A stretch of DNA of 64,000 bases. It comes from Terrimonas_A sp051954695. Lineage in GTDB: Bacteria; Bacteroidota; Bacteroidia; Chitinophagales; Chitinophagaceae. Where the stretch lies: assembly GCA_051954695.1 (NCBI GenBank), contig JBQCHL010000005.1:62001-126000 (forward strand). The letters are read 5' to 3'. Below, piece after piece: positions 28,113 through 36,674 of this stretch. Each line of letters opens with the position of its first letter. Positions within the stretch are counted from its first letter, which is position 1. A model generated the notes under the pieces. That model saw only the letters and a list, made by a program, of their open reading frames with translations, was not told where the DNA came from and ran no database searches. The position numbers were made by a program, and so were the translations under genes.

Positions 28113-28973
28113 CTATGGTTTCAACCTGGTAAACTTCAGGATATTACCTGCAGAAAGGTCATCTCCTTCATTGGATATATACATATTTCCGGCTTTATCA
28201 AAAGCAATTCCTTCAGGTTGGTTGAATGTGTTCCCGTTCAATGGATAGGCATTCTTTATTTTCCAGTTCCCATCTGCGATCACCAATAATTTATTGATCG
28301 CAGAAACGATGAACCATTCGCCGGTAACAGGGTTCTTTGCCAATGCCGATGGACGGAACCCTTTTTTGACTTTTCCTGAAAAGGGTTTAATGGATTCAAC
28401 ATCTACATTAAACTGGCCGGCAGGAGTAAGATTGTTGTCGCCCAGCTGGTAAATATAGCCGGTCACGTTATCCTTATCATCCACCTTGCAGTTTTTACAA
28501 AGGATATATAGCAGCCCTGAGTTTTCATCACCAAACATGCCCTCATACTCACCTTCAGGCAAAAGGCGTGGCCATTCCTGTACGCTATCTATCTCTTCAT
28601 AAATAGCATCACTGAATGGAAAGGAATAAAGGCTGCCATTGCTTTTCAATACCACAACCCTATCCCGCAGTATAGATATATCTTCATAATCCCCGCTCTT
28701 ACCAAACTTTACATGGTATTGCTTTTTATTGCCCCAGGCCAGCCGGAACAATTTTCCTTCCTCGTCCTGTATGGCATAGATCGTATCATTATGACCTTTG
28801 TAAAAACTGATCCCGGATATTTCCAGGAGGCTTTCAGGCATAGCAAACCTTTCCGGCTTATCGAGATTGTATTCCTTCGGCGTGTTTATTTCTTCTTTCC
28901 CCGAAGCACAACCGATTATTCCTGCAGTTGTCCAAAGAACTGCAGCCAGTATGATCAAACGTTGACATTTCAT
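28113..28973 (-). CDS. SdiA-regulated-family beta-propeller lipoprotein
   Basis: ATG 28973 (MKCQRLIILAAVLWTTAG) gives a lipoprotein signal with lipobox IIGC and overlaps the ppk1 stop by 4 nt (ATGA), implying translational coupling. The 286-residue product has propeller-like repeats (ISGISFYKGHNDTIYAIQDE, EYEGMFGDENSGLLYIL, NQPEGIAFDKAGNMYISNEG) typical of PF06977. These resemble the phytase-like propellers and often bind metal. The role beside polyphosphate kinase is unknown. Confidence 0.85.
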   Translation of the reverse strand: MKCQRLIILAAVLWTTAGIIGCASGKEEINTPKEYNLDKPERFAMPESLLEISGISFYKGHNDTIYAIQDEEGKLFRLAWGNKKQYHVKFGKSGDYEDISILRDRVVVLKSNGSLYSFPFSDAIYEEIDSVQEWPRLLPEGEYEGMFGDENSGLLYILCKNCKVDDKDNVTGYIYQLGDNNLTPAGQFNVDVESIKPFSGKVKKGFRPSALAKNPVTGEWFIVSAINKLLVIADGNWKIKNAYPLNGNTFNQPEGIAFDKAGNMYISNEGDDLSAGNILKFTRLKP

Positions 28974-31012
28974 CCTTCCATTTTTTCTGTAATAGCCTCC
29001 GGCACTTTGCCAGACAGCCAATGATAAATTGCTTCCTGTGAACGGATCAGTGGTTGTTTTTTTTCTACGGGCGGGTTGGCTTGTGTAGTGTCTATCCAAA
29101 CTGCCTGCACATTGTCGTGCAATTGCAGTGAGATCATCTGTTGAAGCTGTACTTTCCATCGGGGATCATACACAGGAAAACATACTTCAATACGGCGGTA
29201 GATATTTCTGTTCATCCAATCGGCAGATCCCAGGTACACCTCTTCTTCTCCATTATTATGAAAAATAAATACCCGCCCATGCTCCAGGTACCTGTCAATG
29301 ATCCTTTTGATGGTGATATTCTCGCTTTGTTCCGGCAAGCCTGGCACCAGGCGGCATATACCTCTCACAATAAGATCGATCTTAACGCCTGCATTGGATG
29401 CTTCATACAGTTTATTGATCATTACCTCTTCTTCCAGGTTGTTCAGTTTTATCCTGATCGAAGCGGGTTGTCCATTTTTTGCAAATTGTATTTCCCGATC
29501 AATCAGTTCAAGGAATCTTTGCTGCAGGTTGAATTGCGCTACCAGCAGATATTGAAATGGTAAGTGATCCCCAGGCTCTGGTTTCTTTCCTTTACCCAAA
29601 AAAGAAAAAAGTTTTTCCATTTCCTGCAGCATCGGCTGAAAAGCAGTGAGCAGGATATGATCGGTATAAAAGCGTGCTGTTGATTCGTTCAGGTTGCCTG
29701 TAGCCAATAAGCCGGTAAGTGGATGAGTAGGATGCTTTCTTTTTACTAAAGCGATCTTGGCATGCACTTTCAATGCATTGCTGCTGTAAATGATCTTTAC
29801 TCCTGCTGCTTTCATTCTCTTTGCCCAATGGATATTGTTCGCTTCATCAAACCGGGCTTTCAGCTCAACCAGTACTGTCACTCTTTTTCCGTTCTTTGCG
29901 GCACTGATCAGTGCCTGTGCTATCCGCGAATCACTGGCCACTCGGTATAGTGTTGTATAGATCTCTTCCACTGTTTGATCGATCGCCGCTTCATTAAAAA
30001 AGCGGAGCACCGTATTATAAGACTGGTACGGTGGGTGGATTATTATATCGCCTTCAAGGATCTGCTCCAGCAAACCTTCCCAGGGAGCATTACCTGTTTT
30101 TAACTGAACAGCCGGCCAGGCAGGATAAGACAACTCTTTCCCTACCACCGGCAATGAAGCCAGGTCTTTCAGGTTATGATGCCGGCCACCTTCTACCACG
30201 GATGCTTTTTTGAGATTGAATGTTACTACAATATTCTGTAGTTGCCTCAAGGGTATACCCGGTTCATACAGAAACCTTGTGGCAAACCCTTTATCCCGTT
30301 TGCTTAATTGCTTTTCGATCTTTTCAGCCAGGTCTTCATCATATTCATCTTCCAGGTCAAGCTCAGCATCGCGGGTGATCTTTACATTCCAGGAACCTTT
30401 GATCTGCCGGTCAGGAAAAAGATGTATGAGATTATAGCGGATAATATCTTCAAGGAAAACGATATAGTGCCCGTCTTTCCAGAACCTCGGAATGCTATTA
30501 CAGGGAACATTGATCAGGTATAATTCTTCCTCTGCTTTTTCCGGCTGCACTATTACTGCGATATACAATTGGTTATTCTCCGGGAAAAAATCTGTTTTGC
30601 CTGTCAGCAATACCGGTTGTAAAAAACCGGCTACCTGCGTATAGAAATATTCTGTGACCAGTGCAGACAAGCTCTCAGGTATTTCTTCATCATATAAAAG
30701 ATGGTATCCCTGTTCCCGGAGAGCAGGTAAAATATCTTCATACAGGATGCGTCCATAGTATTCCTGCTGCCGGTTGATGATGGCAACAGCTTCTGCATAA
30801 GCTGTGTCGGCAGCTTTTGCCCTGTTGATCTTTTGCAAAGCCATCATTGCCGGCATGCGCACCCGGTAAAACTCATCAAGATTGGAAGAATAGATCGAAA
30901 GAAATTTGATCCGCTCCAATAATGGCACAGCTTCCTTTGCCGCTTCTGCGAGCACTCTTTCATTAAAAGAAAGCCAACTGATATCCCTATCAAAAAAAAT
31001 AGTGCCCCGCAT
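28970..31012 (-). CDS. ppk1: Polyphosphate kinase 1
   Basis: The 680-residue protein has the four-domain PPK1 layout: N-terminal FFDRDISWLSFNERVLAEA and YSSNLDEFYRVRMPAM, and two phospholipase D-like domains with the catalytic H417 in KVHAKIALVKRK, then ATGNLNESTARFYTDH, IVRGICRLVPGL and YLGSADWMNRNIYRR. It makes polyphosphate from ATP reversibly, through a phosphohistidine. It begins 12 nt after the HD-PycTM gene and is coupled to the lipoprotein gene downstream. No exopolyphosphatase gene (ppx) is adjacent. Confidence 0.97.
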   Translation of the reverse strand: MRGTIFFDRDISWLSFNERVLAEAAKEAVPLLERIKFLSIYSSNLDEFYRVRMPAMMALQKINRAKAADTAYAEAVAIINRQQEYYGRILYEDILPALREQGYHLLYDEEIPESLSALVTEYFYTQVAGFLQPVLLTGKTDFFPENNQLYIAVIVQPEKAEEELYLINVPCNSIPRFWKDGHYIVFLEDIIRYNLIHLFPDRQIKGSWNVKITRDAELDLEDEYDEDLAEKIEKQLSKRDKGFATRFLYEPGIPLRQLQNIVVTFNLKKASVVEGGRHHNLKDLASLPVVGKELSYPAWPAVQLKTGNAPWEGLLEQILEGDIIIHPPYQSYNTVLRFFNEAAIDQTVEEIYTTLYRVASDSRIAQALISAAKNGKRVTVLVELKARFDEANNIHWAKRMKAAGVKIIYSSNALKVHAKIALVKRKHPTHPLTGLLATGNLNESTARFYTDHILLTAFQPMLQEMEKLFSFLGKGKKPEPGDHLPFQYLLVAQFNLQQRFLELIDREIQFAKNGQPASIRIKLNNLEEEVMINKLYEASNAGVKIDLIVRGICRLVPGLPEQSENITIKRIIDRYLEHGRVFIFHNNGEEEVYLGSADWMNRNIYRRIEVCFPVYDPRWKVQLQQMISLQLHDNVQAVWIDTTQANPPVEKKQPLIRSQEAIYHWLSGKVPEAITEKMEG

Positions 31013-31024
31013 AAAACCAGATTG

Positions 31025-32251
31025 TTAAAAGAAAATTGCTGCTATCATAAATGCCAGCACCGATATAACAATACCGAACATGAATACATTATAACCTGTC
31101 CGCAATAGCCGGTATTTCCGGCCAAGCACTATTCCTTGTGAATACACATCGCGGGTAAGACTTCCATAAAGAAAATCACGGTCGTTCATCATTTCCTTCA
31201 TGCCTTTGTCATACTCTTCGTAGCTCATGCGATAAAAATTGCCAAAGAATAGCAGGTTCACTTTTTTCTCATCTATTTCTTTTTGAGTGAATATTCCTGG
31301 GGGCAGGTTGGGACGCGTAGCCAGGATGGAACACACCATAGTGATCACACAAACGATCAGCAATAAGATGGTGGGTATAATAAGATTCTGATTGTCTTCC
31401 AGCTTGCGCAGCAATACGCTTAATAGCACCGACAGAATGATAGAAGTAGTAGTGATCATGATATTGGCTTTGTTATCGGCCATATCGCTCAACCTCTGGT
31501 GATTATTTGAGCTGATCCGGAACATCGTTTCAATACCCCTTTCCGGTCGGTCACTCTTTACTTTTTTTGATTCGCCTGATGAAGGTTTAGGCACATTCAC
31601 TGGCTTGGGCATCGGTGTTCCGGCAGTTGTAGGAATGGTGGCTTCCTCAGTTTCGTGGGTTTCTTTATCAATCAGCTTTTGGAGATGTTGCTTTTTCTTT
31701 TGGGTAAGCAAAGATTGGCCATAGTCTGTTTGGAAATGATGTGATTCCAGGAAACTGATGGTTCCCTGTCTCCAATCATGTTTGGGTATTTTTCTATTCA
31801 GCCGCCATTCTGCTTCGCGGCGCATCAGTTTATTTTGCACCGGAAAATCATCTGTGCCCAGGTGAAACAGATCTGCATCACACACAATCTGCTCCAGCAG
31901 GTTTTTAGGTGATTGTGGCAGAGAGGTTGCCAGGATGCAGTTCTGGACCGAACCAATGATCTCTTCCTCTACTCCTTTTCCCTGTAAAAAAGCGGCAGCC
32001 ATTTCAGCGCCTCTCACTTCATGGTTGGTTGCCCCATTCACGTAATAGCCGGTATCGTGAAACCAGGCTGCTGTAGAAACAATAAAGAAATCTTTGTCGT
32101 CCAGCTGGTAGTGCCGGGCCAGCAGGCCTGCATTGGTCACCACCCGTTCGGTATGCGACAGGTTATGATAAGCGAATCCTTCATTCCCGTGAAGGTGAAA
32201 GAAATGGGTTACTTCCTGTTTTACTTCCTCCAGTAATTGGGCATAATTCAT
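31025..32251 (-). CDS. HD phosphohydrolase fused to Pycsar-effector-like membrane domain (PycTM/DUF5706)
   Basis: The 408-residue protein starts with an HD domain: H33 in NLSHTERV, HD at 65-66 in AAWFHDTGYY, and D125-A-D127 in QIVCDADLFH. A Pro/Lys-rich linker (about 200-235) follows. The C-terminal part has FRISSNNHQRLSDMADNKAN (residues 244-263), two membrane segments (264-281, 291-310), ATRPNLPPG and a last membrane segment (about 388-407), the pattern of the Pycsar effector TM family (PF18967). In Pycsar defence such domains bind a cyclic pyrimidine nucleotide and disrupt the membrane. Here no cyclase of that type is adjacent. It heads the ppk1 operon. Confidence 0.8.
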   Translation of the reverse strand: MNYAQLLEEVKQEVTHFFHLHGNEGFAYHNLSHTERVVTNAGLLARHYQLDDKDFFIVSTAAWFHDTGYYVNGATNHEVRGAEMAAAFLQGKGVEEEIIGSVQNCILATSLPQSPKNLLEQIVCDADLFHLGTDDFPVQNKLMRREAEWRLNRKIPKHDWRQGTISFLESHHFQTDYGQSLLTQKKKQHLQKLIDKETHETEEATIPTTAGTPMPKPVNVPKPSSGESKKVKSDRPERGIETMFRISSNNHQRLSDMADNKANIMITTTSIILSVLLSVLLRKLEDNQNLIIPTILLLIVCVITMVCSILATRPNLPPGIFTQKEIDEKKVNLLFFGNFYRMSYEEYDKGMKEMMNDRDFLYGSLTRDVYSQGIVLGRKYRLLRTGYNVFMFGIVISVLAFMIAAIFF

Positions 32252-32291
32252 ACATCTCTTTTGTTTCTTTGTTAAATCCTTCCAGATATCT

Positions 32292-32322
32292 TAAAAGTAC
32301 GCCGAATACGACTATTCAGCAA
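32292..32322 (-). promoter_or_regulatory. Promoter of the ppk1 operon
   Basis: On the minus strand TTG (32322-32320), a 20-nt spacer and TACTTTTA (32299-32292, 7 of 8 to TAnnTTTG) precede the HD-PycTM gene. A start near 32285 gives a leader of about 34 nt. Confidence 0.6.
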
Positions 32323-32338
32323 GAGATGTAACACAATT

Positions 32339-32962
32339 TCATGCCTTCCTGTTCAGTACCCATTGCTCAGCCTGCCTGATCTCTTCTGCAGTGATCGTAT
32401 GCCCCATCATAGGATACACTTTTTCCAATACAGACGCATTCATTTTGCGGAGCACTGCAGTAGAAGCCAGTACCCGGCCAACCGGCACATGCGGGTCAGG
32501 ATCGCTGGTGCCGATAAAAACCGGGGTTTGCTGAAAATCCCCTTTATAATTTTCTTCATATATCTTATCACCAATGAGTCCGCCCGTAAAAGCTATCACG
32601 CCGCCATATTTTGCTGCATTTCTTGTCACAAATTCGAGTGTGAGGCAGGCACCTTGTGAAAAGCCTAAAAAATAAATATGCTCTTTACTGATGCCTGCGG
32701 CTTCTGCTTCGTTTACTGCTTTACCCAATGCAATTAATGCAGATGATAAAGCCGGTTCATTATCTGAAGGAAGTGCCAGGAAAGAATAGGGATACCAACT
32801 ATGCTGAGCAGCCTGTGGTGCAAGCAGCGCATAATCTTTTACATCCAGGTGCTGGGCCAATGAAAGAATATCAGCAGCAGAGCCACCACGGCCATGCACC
32901 ATGATAAGAGCTTTCTTTGCTTCCCCCGGTTTTTTACCGGCTGTATATATTTTTATGTTCAT
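32339..32962 (-). CDS. Alpha/beta-hydrolase (carboxylesterase/phospholipase family, MhqD-like)
   Basis: The 207-residue protein has the oxyanion region MVHGRGGSA, nucleophile elbow GFSQG (S102), an acid in GTSDPDPHVP (D154 or D156) and H188 in MMGHTIT. It lacks a signal peptide. It lies 13 nt after an MhqO-like dioxygenase gene; in Bacillus, MhqD hydrolases and MhqO-type glyoxalase-fold proteins occur in quinone-response operons. This suggests detoxification of quinone-like compounds, an inference from pairing. Confidence 0.82.
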   Translation of the reverse strand: MNIKIYTAGKKPGEAKKALIMVHGRGGSAADILSLAQHLDVKDYALLAPQAAQHSWYPYSFLALPSDNEPALSSALIALGKAVNEAEAAGISKEHIYFLGFSQGACLTLEFVTRNAAKYGGVIAFTGGLIGDKIYEENYKGDFQQTPVFIGTSDPDPHVPVGRVLASTAVLRKMNASVLEKVYPMMGHTITAEEIRQAEQWVLNRKA

Positions 32963-32975
32963 AAATATTCAATCC

Positions 32976-33917
32976 TCAATTTTCAATCAATACAGGCAAT
33001 ACTTTTTCAATTGCTTTTCTCTGAGGTTCGTATTGAGCAGGCAGTTTGAGGCCTTTTCCCAATTCACTTACCGCTTCATCCACTGCAAAGCCTGGGTTAT
33101 CAGTAGCTAATTCAAACAACACTCCGCCGGGTTCACGGAAATAAAGAGAGAAGAAATAGTTCCTGTCTATTTTAGGTGTGATGTGTAGTCCTTTGGCCGC
33201 GATCTTTTCCCTGAATTGCATCAGCACTTCATCATTTTTTACCCTGAAAGCAACGTGGTGATTAGTACCTCCAGCTACCAGTCCCGGCTTTTCATCAGGA
33301 GATTCAACGAGGTCAACGATACCGGCATTTTCTACAGCGGTTGTGATAAAGCGGTAGCGGTTACCTTCCTGTTTTAATAAAGAATAACCAAATATATCTG
33401 TCAGTATCCCGGCAGTCGGCTTGATATCTTTTAATGTCAACACCACGCTATGGAAACCATGGGTGGCTTCAGCAGCAGTCACAGCTTTTGTTGTCCAGGG
33501 TGCACGGCTATCTTCCTGTGCAGGAACGATCAGGTTCAGTTTTAAACCGTCTGGGTCTTGGAAAGGCAGCAATAACTCTCCAAACCTTTCAAGTGGTTCA
33601 CCTTGTTTTACCTTATATTCATTGAACCGGTCGGCCCAGAATTTCAGGCTGCCGGCTGGTACTGCATAGCCGATCTCAGTAGCCATGCCTGTTCCGGTAT
33701 ATCCGGGTTTCACATGTGTCCACGGAAAAAAAGTAAGAATAGTTCCCGGCGTACCTGTTTCATTGCCATAATAAAAATGATAAGTACCGGGATCATCGAA
33801 GTTGACGGTTTTCTTTACCAGGCGCAGACCAAGCACAGAAGAATAAAAATTATAATTACGTTGGGCATCACCGGCAATAGCAGTGATATGATGTAAACCC
33901 TGTATCCTGTTTTCCAT
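32976..33917 (-). CDS. Ring-cleaving dioxygenase, glyoxalase/VOC family (MhqO-like)
   Basis: ATG 33917 (MENRIQGLHHITAIAGDAQR) starts a 313-residue protein of two VOC modules. Each half has the expected features: HHITAIAGDAQRNYNFYSSV and HGFHSVVLTLKDIKPTAGIL. Metal ligands are probably H9 or H10, the His in GGTNHHVAFRV and the Glu in GVLFELAT. An upstream extension from 33992 adds unlikely sequence. Related proteins are annotated as MhqO/MhqA. The hydrolase gene follows closely. Confidence 0.85.
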   Translation of the reverse strand: MENRIQGLHHITAIAGDAQRNYNFYSSVLGLRLVKKTVNFDDPGTYHFYYGNETGTPGTILTFFPWTHVKPGYTGTGMATEIGYAVPAGSLKFWADRFNEYKVKQGEPLERFGELLLPFQDPDGLKLNLIVPAQEDSRAPWTTKAVTAAEATHGFHSVVLTLKDIKPTAGILTDIFGYSLLKQEGNRYRFITTAVENAGIVDLVESPDEKPGLVAGGTNHHVAFRVKNDEVLMQFREKIAAKGLHITPKIDRNYFFSLYFREPGGVLFELATDNPGFAVDEAVSELGKGLKLPAQYEPQRKAIEKVLPVLIEN

Positions 33918-34101
33918 ATAAGTTCCTTTAATTTTTTGGTTAATATCCCGGATTCCCGGAACAGGCTTTTGTTTGGATGAAAACCTCCACAAATTTCCGG
34001 TTTAAACAGGCGGTGGGCAATGTCGAATTAGAGGATAAGGATGTATATATGACGGTAATTGTTCTGGTATGCTAATTTACGCCAATCGCCTGGTGTTATA
34101 T

Positions 34102-34219
34102 TCCCACAAAGACGACGAAGATCACAAAGAAATAATTTACTGTGATACTGAGGAATCTCTTAGGACAAGTAACTCCTTCCAGGTAATAATTCTTTGTGGT
34201 CTTCGTCGTCTTTGTGGGA
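34102..34219. repeat. Inverted repeat, about 30-bp arms, in a 321-nt intergenic region
   Basis: The stretch 33918-34238 has no credible gene. It contains TCCCACAAAGACGACGAAGA followed by TCACAAAGAA on the left (about 34102-34131) and its inverted copy on the right (about 34190-34219), with one difference (a G-T pair). About 58 nt separate the arms. It could be a remnant mobile element of MITE type or an mRNA hairpin. A 62-codon frame across it is a by-product of the repeat. Confidence 0.75.
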
Positions 34220-34238
34220 GTATATTTAAACTGAACCA

Positions 34239-34778
34239 CTACAATTTCAGCAATTGAATATCACAGTGGAGTTTTACTTCATCAGCGATCATTACACCGT
34301 ATTTGTCAATCACCTGATTCCAACTGATATTGAAATCCTTACGGTTGAAAACAGTATCCATTTCAAAGCCGGCTTTTGAATTGCCCATGGTATCTTTTGA
34401 AATACCCATAAGGCGGACATCAAATTCCAGTGGTTGCGTCAGTTCCTTGATCGTAAGCAGGCCGCTTACATGAAGACCGGCTTCGTTAACCACTACAGCC
34501 GTTGAGCGGAATGAAATAGTGGGATATCGGCGTGCATCAAAAAAATCAGCGGATTTAAGGTGATTATCCCGTTCCTCATTGCCTGTATAAAGAGAATGAG
34601 TATAGATCGTTAAGCGGATATCACTTTCACTGAAATTTTCATCAGGTGCTATTACTGTTCCTTCAAATTCGGTAAACCATCCGGGCACGGCTGTCAGCAA
34701 AAGATATTTGCTTTCAAACCTGATGCGTGTATGCACCGGGTCTACCATCCAGATGATTGAATCTTGCTGATCTTGCAT
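34239..34778 (-). CDS. YceI-family protein
   Basis: The 179-residue protein begins WMVDPVHTRIRFESKYLL and has SADFFDARRYPTISFRST, VSGLLTIKELTQPLEFDVRL and FNRKDFNISW, the hallmarks of YceI lipid/isoprenoid-binding lipocalin-like folds. It lacks a signal peptide, so it is cytoplasmic, unlike E. coli YceI. The AraC-type regulator gene is 97 nt upstream on the same strand. Confidence 0.92.
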   Translation of the reverse strand: MQDQQDSIIWMVDPVHTRIRFESKYLLLTAVPGWFTEFEGTVIAPDENFSESDIRLTIYTHSLYTGNEERDNHLKSADFFDARRYPTISFRSTAVVVNEAGLHVSGLLTIKELTQPLEFDVRLMGISKDTMGNSKAGFEMDTVFNRKDFNISWNQVIDKYGVMIADEVKLHCDIQLLKL

Positions 34779-34875
34779 GATGAACAGAATTAAAACAGAA
34801 ACATTTTCCCTTTTACAAATCTAAACAGAAAACAGTTTTTGATCAATTGCCAAACAACGGCAACTGATGTATATA

Positions 34876-35763
34876 TTATCGGGTATCCGATCCCTCCTGC
34901 ATGCTTTTCTTAAAATCCGTAAAGCTCATCCCCGATGCGTTCTTAAAAAATTTGCTGAAATGTGCCGTATCATCAAATCCGAGATTATAAGCAATTTCTT
35001 TCATGGTAATATTGGAAAAAGCTGCCTGCCTTTTCGCTTCCAGCACAATCCGTTGCTGAATATGATGACTGGCTGAAAACCCGGAGATCTTTTTCACCAC
35101 CTCATTCAGATAGTTAGGCGTTACTACCAGTTCCTCAGCATAATCCGCTACCATTCTCTTCTGTGCATAATTCTTTTCGAGCAGGGAAAGGAACTTACGC
35201 ATCAGTTCAATATTCCTTGACTGCGCCGGCTGCTGATTTGTCTTTTCAAACTGGCGTGTGAGATAGATCAAAAATATTTTCAGATATCCCCTCAATATCT
35301 CTGAACGGAGCAAAAAGAAATTGGCATATTCTTTCAGCATCCGGCGAACAGCATCTTCCATCTCTTCCTTTACATCAGCATCCACTTTGATAACAGGAGA
35401 ACGTGAAAACGCATTAAAAAGGCCGGTATTAAATAACAGGTCCAGGTTACTCTCTTCCATTCCCATAAAATCAGCCGTAAAAGAGAGCACATATCCTTCC
35501 GCAGGGCCGTCCTGCTTCAACAAATGCACCTGTCCCGGAGTGATACAATAAACCGTATCATTTTGCAGCTCAAATTTGTCCAGGTCAATAAAATGAACAC
35601 CCTCCCCTTTTTTCACCCACACGATCACAAAGTAATTATGCCGGTGAGGCACAGAATTCTGCTGCCACCGGTTCCGGTCAATCCACTCCATCGTATGTAT
35701 CTCAAAAGGAATATTGGGCGTAGACCTACCGATTTCAAGTATGGGCGTAGCTGCTGTTGACAT
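34876..35763 (-). CDS. AraC-family transcription regulator
   Basis: The 295-residue protein has a cupin-like N-terminal sensor domain (VPHRHNYFVIVWVKKGEGVH, ITPGQVHLL) and two C-terminal helix-turn-helices (VVTPNYLNEVVKKISG and MKEIAYNLGFDDTAHFSKFF). It begins with ATG 35763. Its likely targets are itself and the adjacent yceI and mhqO-like genes; no operator is identified. Confidence 0.92.
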   Translation of the reverse strand: MSTAATPILEIGRSTPNIPFEIHTMEWIDRNRWQQNSVPHRHNYFVIVWVKKGEGVHFIDLDKFELQNDTVYCITPGQVHLLKQDGPAEGYVLSFTADFMGMEESNLDLLFNTGLFNAFSRSPVIKVDADVKEEMEDAVRRMLKEYANFFLLRSEILRGYLKIFLIYLTRQFEKTNQQPAQSRNIELMRKFLSLLEKNYAQKRMVADYAEELVVTPNYLNEVVKKISGFSASHHIQQRIVLEAKRQAAFSNITMKEIAYNLGFDDTAHFSKFFKNASGMSFTDFKKSMQEGSDTR

Positions 35764-35903
35764 CAGAGGCTAAATTAAGAAAGGAATAACAATCTATCGC
35801 CTTTAATGAAAGCACTGCAGCAGGAGAAACCCCGGCTCTTATATTCTTAAACTTGAAAACTTACTAAACCCGGCCGGAGTGGCACTGCAGGAAGAATACT
35901 ACC

Positions 35904-35928
35904 GACTCGCGACTAAAGACTCCAGACT
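35904..35928. repeat. Heptad repeat GACTnnn x4
   Basis: GACT occurs at 35904, 35911, 35918 and 35925, an exact 7-nt period with variable triplets between. The same family is seen at 48876-48929 and 49835-49998. It lies just before a terminator in the gap after the AraC gene. Confidence 0.85.
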
Positions 35929-35930
35929 AA

Positions 35931-35961
35931 AAAGGCCCTTGCTTCAGCAAGAGCCTTTTTT
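35931..35961 (-). terminator. Terminator after the DUF4136 lipoprotein gene
   Basis: AAAGGC and CTTGCT on the left pair with AGCAAG and GCCTTT on the right, with one internal mismatch; on the minus strand a run of T follows. It lies 23 nt past the lipoprotein stop codon. Confidence 0.75.
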
Positions 35962-35983
35962 CCAACCGTCCTTTCAATAAAAA

Positions 35984-36568
35984 TTATTTTTTAGCCACAT
36001 CAAATTTTCGAAAGATCGCTTTTACACTGTTTTCAATTTCCTTGCTCGTCATTTTACGGCTGTCCACTTCTGCTGTTGACCAGCCCTGCCATACTGTTTT
36101 ATCAGTATCTGCATCAATCATGGAAATAGTAACGGTGCCTTCCCTTGTGGGAACATCATAATTATCATATCCCATAAACTGTGAGGGATAATATACATTG
36201 ATGAACCTGCGGGAATAAGGGCTGTAGAATGTACGCGTGAAAGGTCTTGAATAAACCGGATCGTTTACAGATTTAACAGATTTCTCAACCAGTACATCAT
36301 AGCTTAACAGCACATCGGGGTTCCTGGTCGTTTCTCTCCAACCGGCTGTTTTTTCCAGTTCTTTATTCACTGCCTGTTTGATCTTCCTTTCTGCAAGATC
36401 ATTGGCATTGCCGATCTTTGATTTTCCGTCCCTGTCAATCCATGCAAAGGATTTATACCGGCTAAAATCCGTGTTATCGTCTTTTTCAATATGCGCAGAT
36501 GGAGCACAACTTGCCAGCAAGAAGACGATTCCCAAACTCAGGCTCCAAAGCGTCCAGTTCTTCTTCAT
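35984..36568 (-). CDS. DUF4136 lipoprotein
   Basis: The 194-residue protein has a lipoprotein signal with lipobox LASC. The mature part, with DFSRYKSFAWID, NPDVLLSYDV, REGTVTISMIDADTDKTVWQ and IENSVKAIFRKF, is the DUF4136 pattern common in Bacteroidota. An Arg/Tyr-rich stretch (TFYSPYSRRFINVYYPSQ) sits in the middle. The function is unknown. Confidence 0.88.
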   Translation of the reverse strand: MKKNWTLWSLSLGIVFLLASCAPSAHIEKDDNTDFSRYKSFAWIDRDGKSKIGNANDLAERKIKQAVNKELEKTAGWRETTRNPDVLLSYDVLVEKSVKSVNDPVYSRPFTRTFYSPYSRRFINVYYPSQFMGYDNYDVPTREGTVTISMIDADTDKTVWQGWSTAEVDSRKMTSKEIENSVKAIFRKFDVAKK

Positions 36569-36674
36569 ATAATGTCCTTTGTTTTTAATCGGAGGCCATT
36601 ATATAAACGGAAAAAATGGTGCCGCGTTTACTAAAGACTTGTGAAAGTTGTCCTTATTTACAGCCGGTTGATTG

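Noticed and set aside
31025..32251. A complete Pycsar defence locus
   Set aside because: The effector-like domain is present, but no recognisable PycC-type cyclase is adjacent; the GAF protein's cyclase resemblance is too weak to call one.
34069..34257. 62-codon plus-strand frame
   Set aside because: It spans the inverted repeat; its content follows from the repeat arms, with no family match.
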